Part shown: positions 23,381 to 35,900 of the stretch, one piece after another | How the letters are laid out: each line of letters opens with the position of its first letter | Numbering within the stretch: the stretch's first letter is position 1 | Assembly: GCF_051020985.1 (NCBI RefSeq) | Contig: NC_135002.1 | Span: 5,828,001 to 5,892,000 of the forward strand | Reading direction: 5' to 3' | DNA from: Nomia melanderi | Taxonomy: Eukaryota > Arthropoda > Insecta > Hymenoptera > Halictidae | DNA: 64,000 bases | Position numbers and translations under genes: made by a program | Notes under the pieces: model-generated | What the model saw: only the letters and a program-made list of their open reading frames with translations | Told to the model about the DNA's origin: nothing | The model's database searches: none

Positions 23381-24407
23381 AGCCGCGAGAAAATCGGTGG
23401 AACGTCGACTAATCACTTGGTTCCTCCGTTTCTTCCTTTCCTCGAGCACCTCACGATGTGCGCGCGAGTCGCGTCGCGAAAACCATCGAGATCCTCGTGA
23501 TTCCCTCCCTCCGGGAACGGGAAAACCGCGAGATCGCGATGAATAACCGAAAGCTGGTCGCTGGAACCGCTCGAGAATCACGAGCGACTGTCATGGCGAC
23601 GCGTTTAGCGTGTTTCTAGAATCTCTTTAAGACGTTGCCCGAAATTCTTCGGCGAAAAGCCACTCCGAGTCGCAAAAGTGTACGCGCGTGCTCCGCCGAC
23701 GTGCTCGACGACTTCGAAGCTTCCCATTGTTCCAGCCACCTCGTGTTCGAAACGTTAACTCGTATAAGGTAAAGATCGCAATGTCGCGCTTTGATCCGTT
23801 CTCGACGGAAACGTTACATTTCCGAATTACATTTCGGAGTAGATTACAGTCGCCGCGCTCGTTCGCGTTGTATAACCCGTTGTTAAATGTTCACGCGGAA
23901 CGAGCGCAGCCGAAACCAATGGACGTTCCTCGAAGTTTCTTAAGATCGAAAACGCCGACTACGCTTTCCCGTGAACCGCTGCACCGCAGCGTTTAGAATT
24001 CGACACGAACACCCCATAACCGTTGATTCCTTGATCCGGAGAACGGGGCTAAATGTTATGCAACCCGCCGGAAGTTCCGGTATCGAATCTCTTGAAAGTT
24101 TTCTTCAGCCACGGTCGTTCGCTTTTAACCCCTTATGGCCTGAAAGCACTTCAAACTACCATTTCCAGAGAAATCGCTGGCGCGAGTCAAATTTCAGATC
24201 TTATTTTTTGAAAAATTTCATTCAACCGATTCATACTTATTTTCAAACAAACAACGGTAACTCAGGGCATAATGGGTTCAAGGTGGACGCACTGTTTTCG
24301 AATCACGAGAGATTCGATCGCTAAGAAAACGTATTCTCAGCTCAACGATTCCCGTTAGTTCCGCGTCGAATTTCAAGTAATTGCGACCGACTTTTCCCGG
24401 TAATAAA
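23381..24407 (+). other. Probable 3' UTR of the Ig-TIR gene
   Basis: No coding exon follows the stop. The first AATAAA hexamer is at 24402-24407; later ones are at 26317-26322 and 27373-27378. If the later sites are used, the UTR would include the CA repeat at 24915-24945 and ATTTA-rich DNA at 25040-25085, a pattern associated with mRNA turnover. The true end cannot be decided from sequence alone. Confidence 0.4.
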
Positions 24408-24914
24408 GGCGTAATATTTTAATACCTTTTTTTTTACGAAAAAGCTAGATTATCTTGTTTTGACGCTCCTCGACGCGCGAGGCCGAGGAAAGTTGCGAAC
24501 TTGGCATGGAAGTCACGTTCGATTTGAATCGCCGATAACAGCGAGAAGGGTTTTATCCGCGGCGAGTTCGACTTTTAAAAGTCACCGTCGGTAACTGTTG
24601 CCGACGGTGACCAACCGGTTAGGTCTCTCTTGCGACAGAGACAGCGATTCTCTTCTCTGTCACGCACAAAATATCTTCCCCGAATCGTTCGGGGACGTAC
24701 GGTGCGCTTCGCCCGTGCAGAATTCGAGAAAAGAGGAAACGGACGAACGAGAACAGTCTTCCGTCTTGCGTAGCTAAATTTTCGAGCGGTATTGTCCGCG
24801 AGTGTAGTGGCGCTACATCGAGATCGATGAAACCCTAGCGTATACCGATCGGATCTACTTCAGCGAACAGAAACGCTTAAATTAAAGCAAGACAAAGAAC
24901 GAGTAAAAACACAT

Positions 24915-24945
24915 ACACTCACACACACACACACACACACACACA
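24915..24945. repeat. CA dinucleotide repeat
   Basis: An almost pure CA run downstream of the Ig-TIR stop codon. Confidence 0.9.
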
Positions 24946-25323
24946 AAACGAGAAGAAAGTGTATCACGTTGCTCGTGTCACGCAATCGCCGATTGCACGG
25001 GCTTTTCATTCTCTGTTTGTATATATTGGATACATATCGGTGCTTCTTTATTTATTTAGTTAGCCGTATATTTTATTTATAACCGTTTAGGTTCACCGGT
25101 TATTTGTAATGCGCCCCGAGACGCATTCTAACGAGCCCCGAGTCCTGGGCCTCGCGTTTTTCGCCGCTCGCGTGTTTCATAGTGTTTTTACCGGGCGCCC
25201 ACGACTCTTAACGGATACGTGAACATTTTATACTGTTTTTGTATATACTTGTCAAAAGGGGGAGGATATATTGATATACATACATATATTTATGTATATA
25301 ATATATATATTATATAATTATTC

Positions 25324-25587
25324 TATCCCTCTATCGGCCGAATTTCGTTCCGCGATTGTAAGATTTATGCAAAATTAATGTCAACGTACGAACACGAATT
25401 AATGTATTCGATAGTTTTAATGATTTTATTAAAGAATGTATCCGGTAACTTCGAGGTTAATGACGTTGAACGTAAACTGTACGAAAGTTTCAGTTGATTG
25501 ATATTCGTCATTTTGCTATAGAAAATTAAATCAATTCAATCCAGTGCATTGATGTGACTTCAAAGTCACACGGGCCTATAGAGGGAT
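25324..25587 (+). mobile_element. TTAA-type element, family C, copy 2
   Basis: Left TATCCCTCTATCGGCC, right GGGCCTATAGAGGGATA. The flanking TTAA is no longer recognisable. Hairpin TGTGACTT-CA-AAGTCACA at 25553-25570: the stem is kept although its sequence differs from copy 1. Confidence 0.75.
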
Positions 25588-26269
25588 ATGTATATATTAG
25601 TATATTAATTAATATATATATTATATATATCGTCGGTTCAACTTACAATTAGAGGAAAACTACGCGACGCTCTTTTCAGTTGCGTGGTGAAGTTTTTAAT
25701 CATAATCGTCTTTCTTTCATATTCCGCTTGTAGAACGATTGGACTCCGGATATTTATGCGGACGTCAATTCCCGAAAGTCCATTAAAAAGCGCCGAGGGG
25801 TTGTAGGGACAGTTCTTCGATTCGAATCGAGGATCGCGGGATATCGGTGGTTACGTAATAATTTTATCAGATATTCGCTACGTTCCTTGTAATCGCGCGG
25901 CGCGTAAATGTCCGCAGTCTGACGATAAACGGCACTTACATCGACAAGGGAGACGCGATGTATTTGTTCTTTCACCGAAGACTGCAGAACGTTCCCGCGG
26001 TTTCGCTGAAATCTGAAGTTGAACGAACAGTACATGCACGGCGTACATACGCGCGTCCGTTTTTCTACAAGGTGGGTTATCAGTTGCGTCCACGCGACTT
26101 ACGAAAGACTCAAGGTGAATCGTGTAACCCGCGCGAACCGTGTGACGCAAGCGATAATCCTGTTGCCTCTAATACTTAAGGTGATTGATCATTACGTGTA
26201 ATTGTATACAAGGTGGCCCGTTTTAATCTACCGTACATTTCTCTCGCGCCTCCACCAACCGAACTACAT

Positions 26270-26365
26270 GTAAAATACATACATACATACATACATTACA
26301 TACATACATATATACAATAAACGAATATATACATATACATATATATATATATATACATATATTGT
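26270..26365. repeat. ACAT tetranucleotide and AT microsatellite
   Basis: ACAT units (26275-26310) pass into AT dinucleotides (26330-26355) with an AATAAA between them at 26317. Confidence 0.9.
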
Positions 26366-27652
26366 ACCAGCGTGCGATAACGTCCGCGTCAACAATAGAT
26401 TAAGATGGGTTACCGTTAAGCCACGCGGTAATTATATAACAGAGCAAAACGCACGTCGCCGTTGTCAAAATAAGAAAACAAGCGATAATAAATATCGACA
26501 CGTAAACAACAACGATTGTCGTAGAAAGAACGAAAATGCCTGAAATCTTCTCGGAATTTTCTTTCGATTGTTACACGAATCGGTCGGATGGACACTCTGT
26601 TCAATATAATTACCAAAAAAAAAAACAACACGTTCCCACGTATGCCGCGCGTGCGCATTATGCTAGCCGTTAATCGCGTTGTAAGTGTACTTTAGGTGTC
26701 GCGCAGACAGATCCGTGGGGCGAGCTTAATTTTAATGTCGTATAGTAATCTCTTTACTGTCAGTATTACGATACACTAGTGTACTTGTCTCGCGGGGACG
26801 CGCTCGCAGTTGGATGACGGATCGAATGTGGCGGAGTGTGGCGGAGGAGGAGGGAGTTGGGGGATGGGGATGGTAGCCACACACCGACTGAAGAGCGAGC
26901 GAGATCATTGCGAGCCGAGTAAGCAGAGTATAGATGTAGAAGTTGAGAACCCGTTTGTTCGTTTAGCGATTAGAGCACAGCCACACACGACCACGAAACG
27001 ATTGAACGCGTTCACTGAGGATAAACCACGTTCCCCTTTTCTTTTCTATCCGTCTCGCATTTTCTTTTGTTCTCATTCTCCCCTTAATTCTCGTTTTCCC
27101 TTAACCGTGTGTCATCTCGGTCGCGATGGTCCTACGAACGACACCGGGGGGAACAGAATTCGGGAGCGTTCCCCCGACGTTCCATTTTCAGTGGCGTTCG
27201 CGCGCGCGCGCGCGTATCCAGTAGGGTCGCCGTAACAAGGCTCTACGTACCAAAAAAAAAAAGGCGAAAAGAACGAGGAAAAGAACGCAAAGCTCTGTTT
27301 CACTTCGCGGCGAGACGAAAATGAGAAAACGAAAAAAAAATACAGGAAACATTGTTGTTCGTGGAAACCGATAATAAACAAGAATATTTATATTTCCAGA
27401 AACCGTCGGTCTCTGTTGCTTTACTTCTCTCACTCGACGCAAAAGGACAAGACGCGCGTGATGTTTCCTTGACACGTTGATTGTCACGGCGGTCATCGAT
27501 GATCGGAGCTTACAACTTGCTCGAGAACAATTGCAATAAGAAACTTGATTTGAAATCGAAATGTTTAGTAAGATTAGCTAGATCATAGCGTAGTACGACT
27601 ACTGGAATACTAAATCATTGATCATCACTTTCAACGTCATTTGCCTTTGTTA

Positions 27653-27840
27653 TTAACACATTATGTATCGGCTAATTTTCAGAAAATTAACTTATATCGT
27701 TATATGTATAGGGAAACTCAAATGGATAATTAGCTCGAATCAAATGTAATATTTTTTCAAATACTGCGGTGATCAGCGAAGTTGCATAGCTAAGTCTCTT
27801 CGTATAAAACGAGATTCGTTGCCAGTGTGCAATGTGTTAA
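27653..27840. mobile_element. TTAA element, family M
   Basis: TTAACACATTATGTA at the left, GTGTGCAATGTGTTAA at the right. Hairpin TAATTTT-CAG-AAAATTA at 27673-27689, 16 bp from the left TTAA. Confidence 0.65.
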
Positions 27841-27932
27841 GCGTTACTGTTCAAAACGCTGGAAATTCTCGTGGCAGTCAACGTGTCAACGGTTCGAGTC
27901 CCGCGCGCCCTTCAGATCTCATGTCGAGAAGA

Positions 27933-28285
27933 CCCAGCGCGTTTGAGCTATCGTTTCAAACGGACAACTGACGGCGCACTCGCGATCCGACGAGACTTCT
28001 CAGACGCATGTACGTCGCGTCGCTGCTTGTTTTGTATATAAATAATCCGAGTAATACATTTTGTGTTTCGTTGTTACCTATTATAAATTAATATATATAT
28101 ATAAAATAGTATTAACATAGATTAAGGTGAGCGCTGTCGCGCTGCTCGGCTTTTCTCGACATGAAATAAAAGGAGCGCCATCGCGCCGCTTGGATCTTTC
28201 CGCATCCCATTCAGAAGGCGCCATTGCGCTGTTCGGCTACTTTCGACCGTGTTTCTCTTAAAAACCTCTGGTACTCGAACGGTTG
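27933..28285 (+). repeat. Dispersed repeat, copy 2, without minisatellite
   Basis: Same blocks as the copy at 18418, uninterrupted apart from a short AT run at 28085-28112 where the other copy has its 0.75-kb minisatellite. Ends directly against family A copy 6. Confidence 0.72.
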
Positions 28286-28286
28286 A

Positions 28287-28705
28287 TTAACCCTTTGACG
28301 GATGTCGGCATTTCGGTGAGATGAAATATTCAGAAGGCGTCGACGAATGATCTAATTAATCGAACAGCAAGAGATCATCATAGTTTTCTATTCTTCTATT
28401 AATTAACACGTTAAGCGCCATGTCAGTCACCGATGACGTTCCCGAATTACTTGAAAACAATCGTAACATGCAAGATAACCGATGTCGAATGAAAATGGTT
28501 AATAACGTAACTAAGTTGATAATAGTGTAATGCGAGGATCGTAACGCCAAATAATTAATTATTCCTGCTTTCTTTTGCTACGAAAGAATAACTCTGCAGA
28601 AAAACGGTCAAGATTTTCGTGGCGCTTAACGTGTTAATTGATATATAATTTAGCTTCATACGTTGAAGGTTTCGTATGTGAGAATCTTCGTCCGTAAAGA
28701 GTTAA
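28287..28705 (+). mobile_element. TTAA element, family A, copy 6, carrying a nested element
   Basis: Left end TTAACCCTTTGACGGATG, right end TTCGTCCGTAAAGAGTTAA. The copy is interrupted at 28403-28637 by a second TTAA element, and reads straight on across it. Confidence 0.82.
28403..28637. mobile_element. TTAA element related to family D, nested in family A copy 6
   Basis: TTAA at 28403-28406 and 28634-28637. The terminal inverted repeats CACGTTAAGCGCC and GGCGCTTAACGTG are perfect. Near-palindrome GTCACCGATGAC is 19 bp inside the left end. Perfect ends suggest a fairly recent insertion. Confidence 0.87.
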
Positions 28706-29854
28706 TAAGCGCAACATTCAGAGAAGTCCGTATTTCGCGGACACCCGTGCGCGAGACTATCGGCGGCATTTCCAGCGTTACAGAGGAATCCGTTGCGTAA
28801 GGGCCCAAGAATGGGAGATAAGGAAAACGGGGGATTCCCCGCGGAAATTGCGGTGTGAATGAAACCAGACTGCGTTAACGTTCTGGACGCATATAGATGC
28901 TCCGCATCTGTATTTTTCATTTTATAACAATTAAATTACATAGGCACTTGTACGTAAGGCAATTGTTTCTCGTCCGAGCATACGGTGCACGTTCATACGA
29001 CGAACTAGAGTTGTAATAGCACCATAATCTGGTCGTGTACGCGCATGAGAGGACTACCCTAAGTCCCTCTCACAGACACTGCAAGTGTAGAAAGGAGAAT
29101 CTCTTCGACGTTCGACGCAGTATAAAACTATAACTGGCCAACTGTTTCTCGCTCGCGTTACAAAAAACAAAAGGAAAAGAGAGAAGTGAAAGAAGACTCG
29201 CGTCCCGCGACCGATTCGGAAACACTCGACTGGGAAACACGAGAGGACCGGAGCTCGGAGTGATTCCTCGACGATTATGTACATAAGCCTTGTACACCGG
29301 TGTGTCTCGATGGAAACCGTTTCGACGTAGCACGCGTCGGTACAACGTTAACTCTATTTTAGGAAATAAAATCAGTTGGACTCTCGACTCAAGTACAATT
29401 CTTTCCTTTTCGTATTGTAATAACACCGACGCGCACGCGATAAGATAATCCTGCATAAACGCACGTGTATAAAATGAATGAGTTAGTTCCGCTTAGTTCA
29501 CGCTCTGTGTGTATGTATATCCGCGAATGTACGTGTCGCGTAGTGTACAAAAAAAAAGAAAGTAGTGTGCAATACGCTGCACACTCGAGTCTAGGAAATC
29601 GCGGGACGGCACTCGAAGGCTATACAGTTTACCAGAGTAAAGACATCGAACCTGTTAAAAAAGTCTACGAGATAATACTGTATCCAGGAGGACGACGCGA
29701 TCGGCCACCGTGAAGAACTCGAAAACGACGAATTGCAATCAGATTGTGTATCCCCGGTTCGGGGATATCCATAGAAAAAGAAGACTATTTGTTTAAAAGA
29801 TTAAAAGCTACAGTTTATAAGTAATCGGACCTAACACAGTTCCCTGTGCGACAA

Positions 29855-29998
29855 TCAAAGGTCAGTCGACATGCGGTTCATGTAGCTCTCGCGGGCGATT
29901 TCTTTCAATGCCTCCGCCATCGCCGGACCAGTCTCGCCGACCATACTCTTTAAGAACCCAGTGCTCTTCTGCAGTAATACGTGAGGGGCGTCGAATTC
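29855..29998 (-). CDS. ABC transporter exon 14 (end)
   Basis: Encodes EFDAPHVLLQKSTGFLKSMV, the usual C-terminal helix after NBD2 of ABCC4-like proteins, and ends in a TGA at 29855-29857. Confidence 0.93.
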   Translation of the reverse strand, partial: EFDAPHVLLQKSTGFLKSMVGETGPAMAEALKEIARESYMNRMSTDL

Positions 29999-32900
29999 CT
30001 GCAACAATACAGTGTCAAGATATTTTAAGCTGCTCGTCAATTACGAAATCGATAATGCTAAAAATATACTAGAGCTCTTGTATAAACGGAACGAAAGATC
30101 CTTGATTATCGATATCTTGAAAGTGTGGTCATCATCGTAATTCTTTTACGCTTGATTCCGATCGATCGATAATTATCAACATGGTTTTGAGAACTCCAAA
30201 GTGATTCACCCGATAATTCAGTGAATAAAGAGCTCACCACTGCACAGCCGGCGTCCATCACCAAGATGCGATCGCTGTCCATGACGGTGTTAAGTCTGTG
30301 GGCGATAGTCAGCACCGTGCACTTCGCGAACTTCTTGCGGATGGTGATTTGAATGAGTTCGTCGGTGCGCGGGTCCACGTTCGCCGTGGCTTCGTCGAGC
30401 ACGAGGATCGGATTGTTCTTGACGATGGCCCGAGCCAGGCACACGAGCTGACGTTGGCCCACGCTGAGGTTAGAGCCGCCCTCGTTGATGTGCGCTTCCA
30501 AGCCCATTTCCTTCAGCTCGACTTCCTCCAACGCCAGCCAGAGCACGTCGTCGCTGTAGTCCTCGAAGGGATCCAAGTTCCTGCGCAGCGAGCCCGAGAA
30601 CAGGAACGGCTCTTGGGGTATAATACTGATCTCGCGGCGCAGATCGTGGAGGCCTATCTCGTTGGTCTTCACGTCGTCGATCTCGATCACGCCCTCGAGG
30701 TTAGTCAAGCGGAACAACGCCGAGATCAACGAGGACTTTCCGGCTCCGGTTCTACCGACGATCCCGATCTTTTCTCGCGGGTAGATCGTGAAGTTCAGAC
30801 CCTTCAACACTGGTGCCTCCGCGGGGTCGTATCGCAGTGACAGATTCTTGAACTCGATCCTACCCTCCTCGGGCCACGTTTCCTTAGGCTTCTTGTCTGG
30901 CGTGCTCTCCAGCGGTGGCTCGCTCTCTATTTTACTGAAAGTTGATTCATAGCATGATCAATATTTATTCATTCATACCAACGTGTATTTAATGACTGTA
31001 GTAGTAAGCTATCCTGAATAATCTAGATTGCATAAGAGAAATTAGAGGCGCTACCTGTACTCCAACACTCGCTCAACGGATGTCATCTGATTCTCCAGCT
31101 CGGTACTCTGCCGCATACCCCACTGGAACATGCCAGTTAACCCGATACTCTGCGTTATAGCCAAGCCCACGTTGCCGCCAAGAGTCTCGCCGAGAGTTTT
31201 GTCTAATATCAGGAAGCTATATGTAACCAAAATGATGTAAATAACACAGAAGAGGTCGAGCCAGAATCCGAAGGCTCTCGAGGTCGCTATAAAGATGAAC
31301 CACGCGGACGAATGCAAATCCTGATGATGATCGAACTCCCTCGTCAGGATTTCACCCGCTTCGAATGCACGAATCGTCGGCAATCCTTGCATTGTCGCGT
31401 TTAGATGTCCAAACACCGGCGATCGAGCTGCCGATAAACAAGCCGGGTGTTAGTCCGCGCTGTAAGCGAAGAGTTTTGTCTAGCGCATAGTCCTAGGACG
31501 TAGCAAGTACTCACTGACTCCTTCGAGACGCTTCACGCTGCGACTGGTCGACAAGTAGAACACACGAAGATAATAGAAGATAATTCCTATCACCGCTGTA
31601 GGTATCAATAGCCAAACGTTAGCCATAGCTACCACCACTATAATCCCGAGGAGAGTGAGGCCGATTTGTATACAGTCGATTAAAGCGAGAGGCAGCAGCT
31701 CGTCTATAGCACCCATGTCTTTCGAGAATCGGTTAAGTACACGGCCTGAATTGTTCGTATTGAAAAAACGCATGGTCGCGCGACTGATACATCGGAACAT
31801 CTGATCATGCAACTTGACAGATGCTTTCATGCATGTCGTGAAAAACGTGAACGAACGTACCAGCGTGACGACTACCGTTAAGACGGTCAAAGCGCTGTAC
31901 ACGTATATGGAGATATCGCGAGTATTAGAATAATCCTTGTCCATTACCGTCGTGCCATTCTCTGTCACCTTTAAAAAAAATTGATAAAAATCATTGTCCA
32001 TTGATACAATCATTTTCAAAGAACCGGAAGATTAAATCAGTTTATCGACGCCTCGCAATAATAACATTTTAATTAACGAACGTTTACGTATTTGTCTTCC
32101 ATATTGACCCACTGTGAGATGAAGTAATCACCACCGCTCGCAGCTAGCTGCGCCAGCACGCATAAAAATAGCACCATAAATATGATACACCAGTTTCCAC
32201 CTGCCTTGAAATATCCTGAGTAAACCTGGCCGGATACCTTGCCCTTTGTTCGCGTTTCGGCCACCTGTGTTCGTCGTAAAACATTGTGTTTTAATGATAG
32301 AACCAAGTAACTTAGGCAGTTTGTAATCTCAGTAATTGAGTTATGTGGTTAACTCTGGTGTTTCTACAGAATCAGTCAATTACCTCTATCGGATCCAATT
32401 CCTCCTTCTCGTCACTGACATATGACTTCAACGACGTGATACTCGCGTTCCTCGAGTTGCTTCTGCTCGGAGGAGCGGACGGTGCTCGTTCCCCTTCCTC
32501 GGCTTCTTGATTTGACGCCAACCTCCCGAAATCTACTCCCATTTTAGTAAGTTCATCGTAAGTACTGCGAAGAGACAAACGGTGACAGCATATGCAGAAA
32601 TGATCAACCAATGAAAAATCAAGAAATAATAAAAACTTACCCTTCCGCATATATTTCTCCGTCCTTCAGCACGATTACCTTGTCGACGTTCTGTAAATAC
32701 TGTAACTGATGCGTGACGAGTATTCTCGTCTTGCCTCTTAAGTGTTTGTCGATACATTCGTCGAACATGTGTTTGCCCACGTGGGCATCGACGGCGCTCA
32801 ACGGATCATCGAATAAGTACAGATCAGCTTCAGCGTACACCGCTCTGGCCAAGTTAATTCTGTAGAGACGAAATCAATAGATAAGCTGTCGCCGTTCACC

Positions 32901-35900
32901 GTACGCTTTGTACATATGAGTTAACACTGTAATTACCTGGCGCGCTGTCCGCCCGATAAACTGATGCCCCTTTCGCCAACGATCGTTTTATCACCGTAAG
33001 GCAACAAACTGAAGTCTCTCTTTAACTGACAGACCTTGATGACACGATCGTATTGGAACTGATCCATCGGCTTACCGAACAGGATATTCTGTCTAACCGA
33101 GCCGGCAAATAACCACGGTTCTTGACTGGCGTACGCTATCTTGCCGTTTATCTGGAAAACAGATAAGATTTTGTAAAGTGAAATTATTTATTACATGTAA
33201 AGTGTAAAGAGGCTAAACAACATTGTCCCGAGATGAGTTTAAATACCGTCAGAAACTTTAACGACGAATTAGATATTTTATTTTCAATATGGATACGCAC
33301 TTGCACAGAACCGTTGTACACGGGTAACTCCTTTAATATAACATTAAGTAAACTGCTTTTGCCAGCACCGACTTGGCCAACGATAGCGAGCAACTCGCCC
33401 CCCTTCAAATTGATGTTGATATTCTTCAACGTATCTTCGCTATCGTTGCTTATCCACTTGGCGCTAATATTCTTTAAAGACATGCAGTAATCTTCTTGGT
33501 TATTGTCTGCATTGTTCCCATCGTTTCTCGTGTCGTTACTTTCTCTGCTTATACCATTGATGTCCGTCTTGGTTTTCTCCGAGTCCCCTTGCTCGCTTTT
33601 CTTCATTTTATTGCGGGGCTCGATCTCCTCGTACATCATAAAATTCTCCAGGCGTTTTATAGAAACCATCCCCTCCGCTATCTGTGTTATTCCTGGGTAA
33701 TAAAAGGGCAAGTCAAATGAAAACTAACATTTTTATAGGAATTCTCATGAGGTGAAGCTCGAATATTAGAATTGACTAGAAATTGCGAAATTGTACTAAT
33801 TAACACAGTCATCTTAAAATACATACCTTGTGGGAAGAAGACGGTCATCGTCTGACGTAAAATATTATAGTATGCCGTCAACATGAACACTTTCTCGGCA
33901 GTTATTTTGTGATCGTATAATATATAAGCTAATATAGTAATAAACAATGCTATTCTAGTACTGAACATAATGAAAGACATGGTGACACCTCTAATTAATG
34001 ATGTGGCTCGGATAACGTTGATTTCTTTTCTGTAATCATGGAAAAAAACGGTAGATAATAAAGTATTTTTCGGAAGATTAGTCATGTGCAAAATTACCTT
34101 CTTGCTCTTTCAACTAGAGCACTGAAAGGCTTCTCCCAGGTGTACATCTTAATTGCCTGAATACCGCTAATAATCTCATTTGTTAATCGAACCCTTTCAT
34201 CTGTCCTGATAGCAGTTTTTAATCTCAAGATAGAGGTCTTTTTACCCAAATACCCTACATATGTTAGAAATTGCAATGTGAACTAAGGTGTGTCAACATG
34301 ATGGTAATAAGAAGTAACTGAAGTGTTTACCTTGCAAGGGTACAAACATCAGAAGCAGTGCGACTCCGATAAAAGCGGATTCTTGAACTTCTGTATACAT
34401 GAAGTACATAATGATAATGGTCTCGAGCGGTCCAATCCATAAATAGTGTAAAAATATAATCGCTATATCAAATCTATTCACATCGTTGGACAATAGATTT
34501 ACCGCTTGACCCACTGTTGTTTCGCCCAATGCAGTCCTAGAAAGCTTTAACGCTTTCCTGTATATCAAGGAACAACAGGCCACACGCATTTTCATTCCCA
34601 TGTGAAGTATGGCCATCATGTATGGATGAATAACGAATATTAACAATCCTGAACATAATACCACGCCAGTAGCGTACAAATAGGCTTCAGTTTTTGTTAT
34701 GTCTCTGTCACTATAATATTTCAATAGTTTACCAAGAAATATCGGCTGTAATACCCTGTATATGAAATAAAAAGAAATTAGTATGCGAATTTCAATTAAT
34801 AAATAGTAAAAATGGCATGCCAAAAATTCGGCCAATCTCACTATTACTGATTAAATAAATTCTATGAAACAGACTATCAACTCAGATATACACAACCAAA
34901 GACTAATAGTTAAGTTGTTCAAAAATAGGAGGTATAAAAAGATTAGTAGGTACAGGATATTAGGGAGTGTGGGACTTAACGATCTCGTCGCATCTTCATT
35001 TTCATGAAATTCAGATGAATTGCTGGTTGTAGGCAATAATTCACTATATATAGGAACATAGCGTTTAAGTTTTGCCTGTTTGAAGTAACGAATTAGAAGA
35101 CCAAGAAACGTGGGCTGTGACAATCTGAACAAGTAATAGAAACATTTTTAGTATCTATATACTTGAAGATTATAAAGCTGTTTCTAATAATCTGTTTATT
35201 CAAACGTTATACCTAGATTCCCATCAGTATATTTACCTAAGTGAAATTTCAAAAACAGCTAGAATTAGTCCATATCCCATTAGCTTAAGACCAAAACACT
35301 TGATAAGGACTTTTGTCAAACTAGGTTTTTTGACATTCTTCACATCATACTTGTTATTATTTTTTGCTTCACTAAGCAGCTTGCGTTTTTCATATGCCTC
35401 AAGTTCTTTTTCCCAAGCTTTTGAAATCTTTGTACCTAAATTACTACTTTTATGTTCTTTAAGAGGTTTGTATAAATCTTCTACTTCTAAGTCCTTACGA
35501 TAACCTATCCAAAAGGTACGTAGAATCCATCTGTTAATAAAAAATGAAAAAGAAAATTATTCCATAAATATTTTAATTATGTATAAATTAATTTTAAGTA
35601 ACTTGTTTTTATTCTCTATTCTCATTACATCAAAAACTGCACTGAATATCTGTATTCAGTAAACTTATCTTTGTTTTTGAGTATATAATATCAATGGTAA
35701 TTGATTAAAGAGAACATATAAGTCTTATTAAAAAGTTGTCCATAAGAATACTACTAGATAGCAGTAAACAGATAGATCATTTATTTGCTTGGTAAAGGAA
35801 TTTAAGATAGTTCTGCTTTTATTTACACAAGGTTTATTTGTATCTGATATGAAGGTACTTTTAGAGCACTGTTCATTTATTACCTTGATTCTATGTTTCT

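Larger units (their letters stand above)
24408..29854. other. Intergenic or extended 3' UTR; repeats only
   Basis: No protein-coding gene recognised. Contents: a CA repeat (24915-24945), AT-rich runs (25260-25320, 25600-25640), an ACAT/AT microsatellite (26270-26365), a TTAA-type element (C2), element M (27653-27840), a dispersed repeat copy (27933-28285) and a nested pair of TTAA elements (28287-28705). Each is listed separately. The stretch 28706-29854 holds nothing I can name and may include the 3' UTR of the ABC transporter on the - strand. Confidence 0.5.

Noticed and set aside
23014..23412. A 132-codon second frame across the last Ig-TIR exon
   Set aside because: It is the shadow of a GC-rich coding exon; it has no domain and does not join in phase with the upstream exons.
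27892..27912. GGTTCGAGTCCCGC, like the T-arm of a tRNA
   Set aside because: No matching D-arm, anticodon arm or acceptor stem upstream; it lies just outside a dispersed repeat and may be chance.
30298..30840. A 180-codon plus-strand frame opposite NBD2 of the ABC transporter
   Set aside because: Antisense shadow of exon 13.
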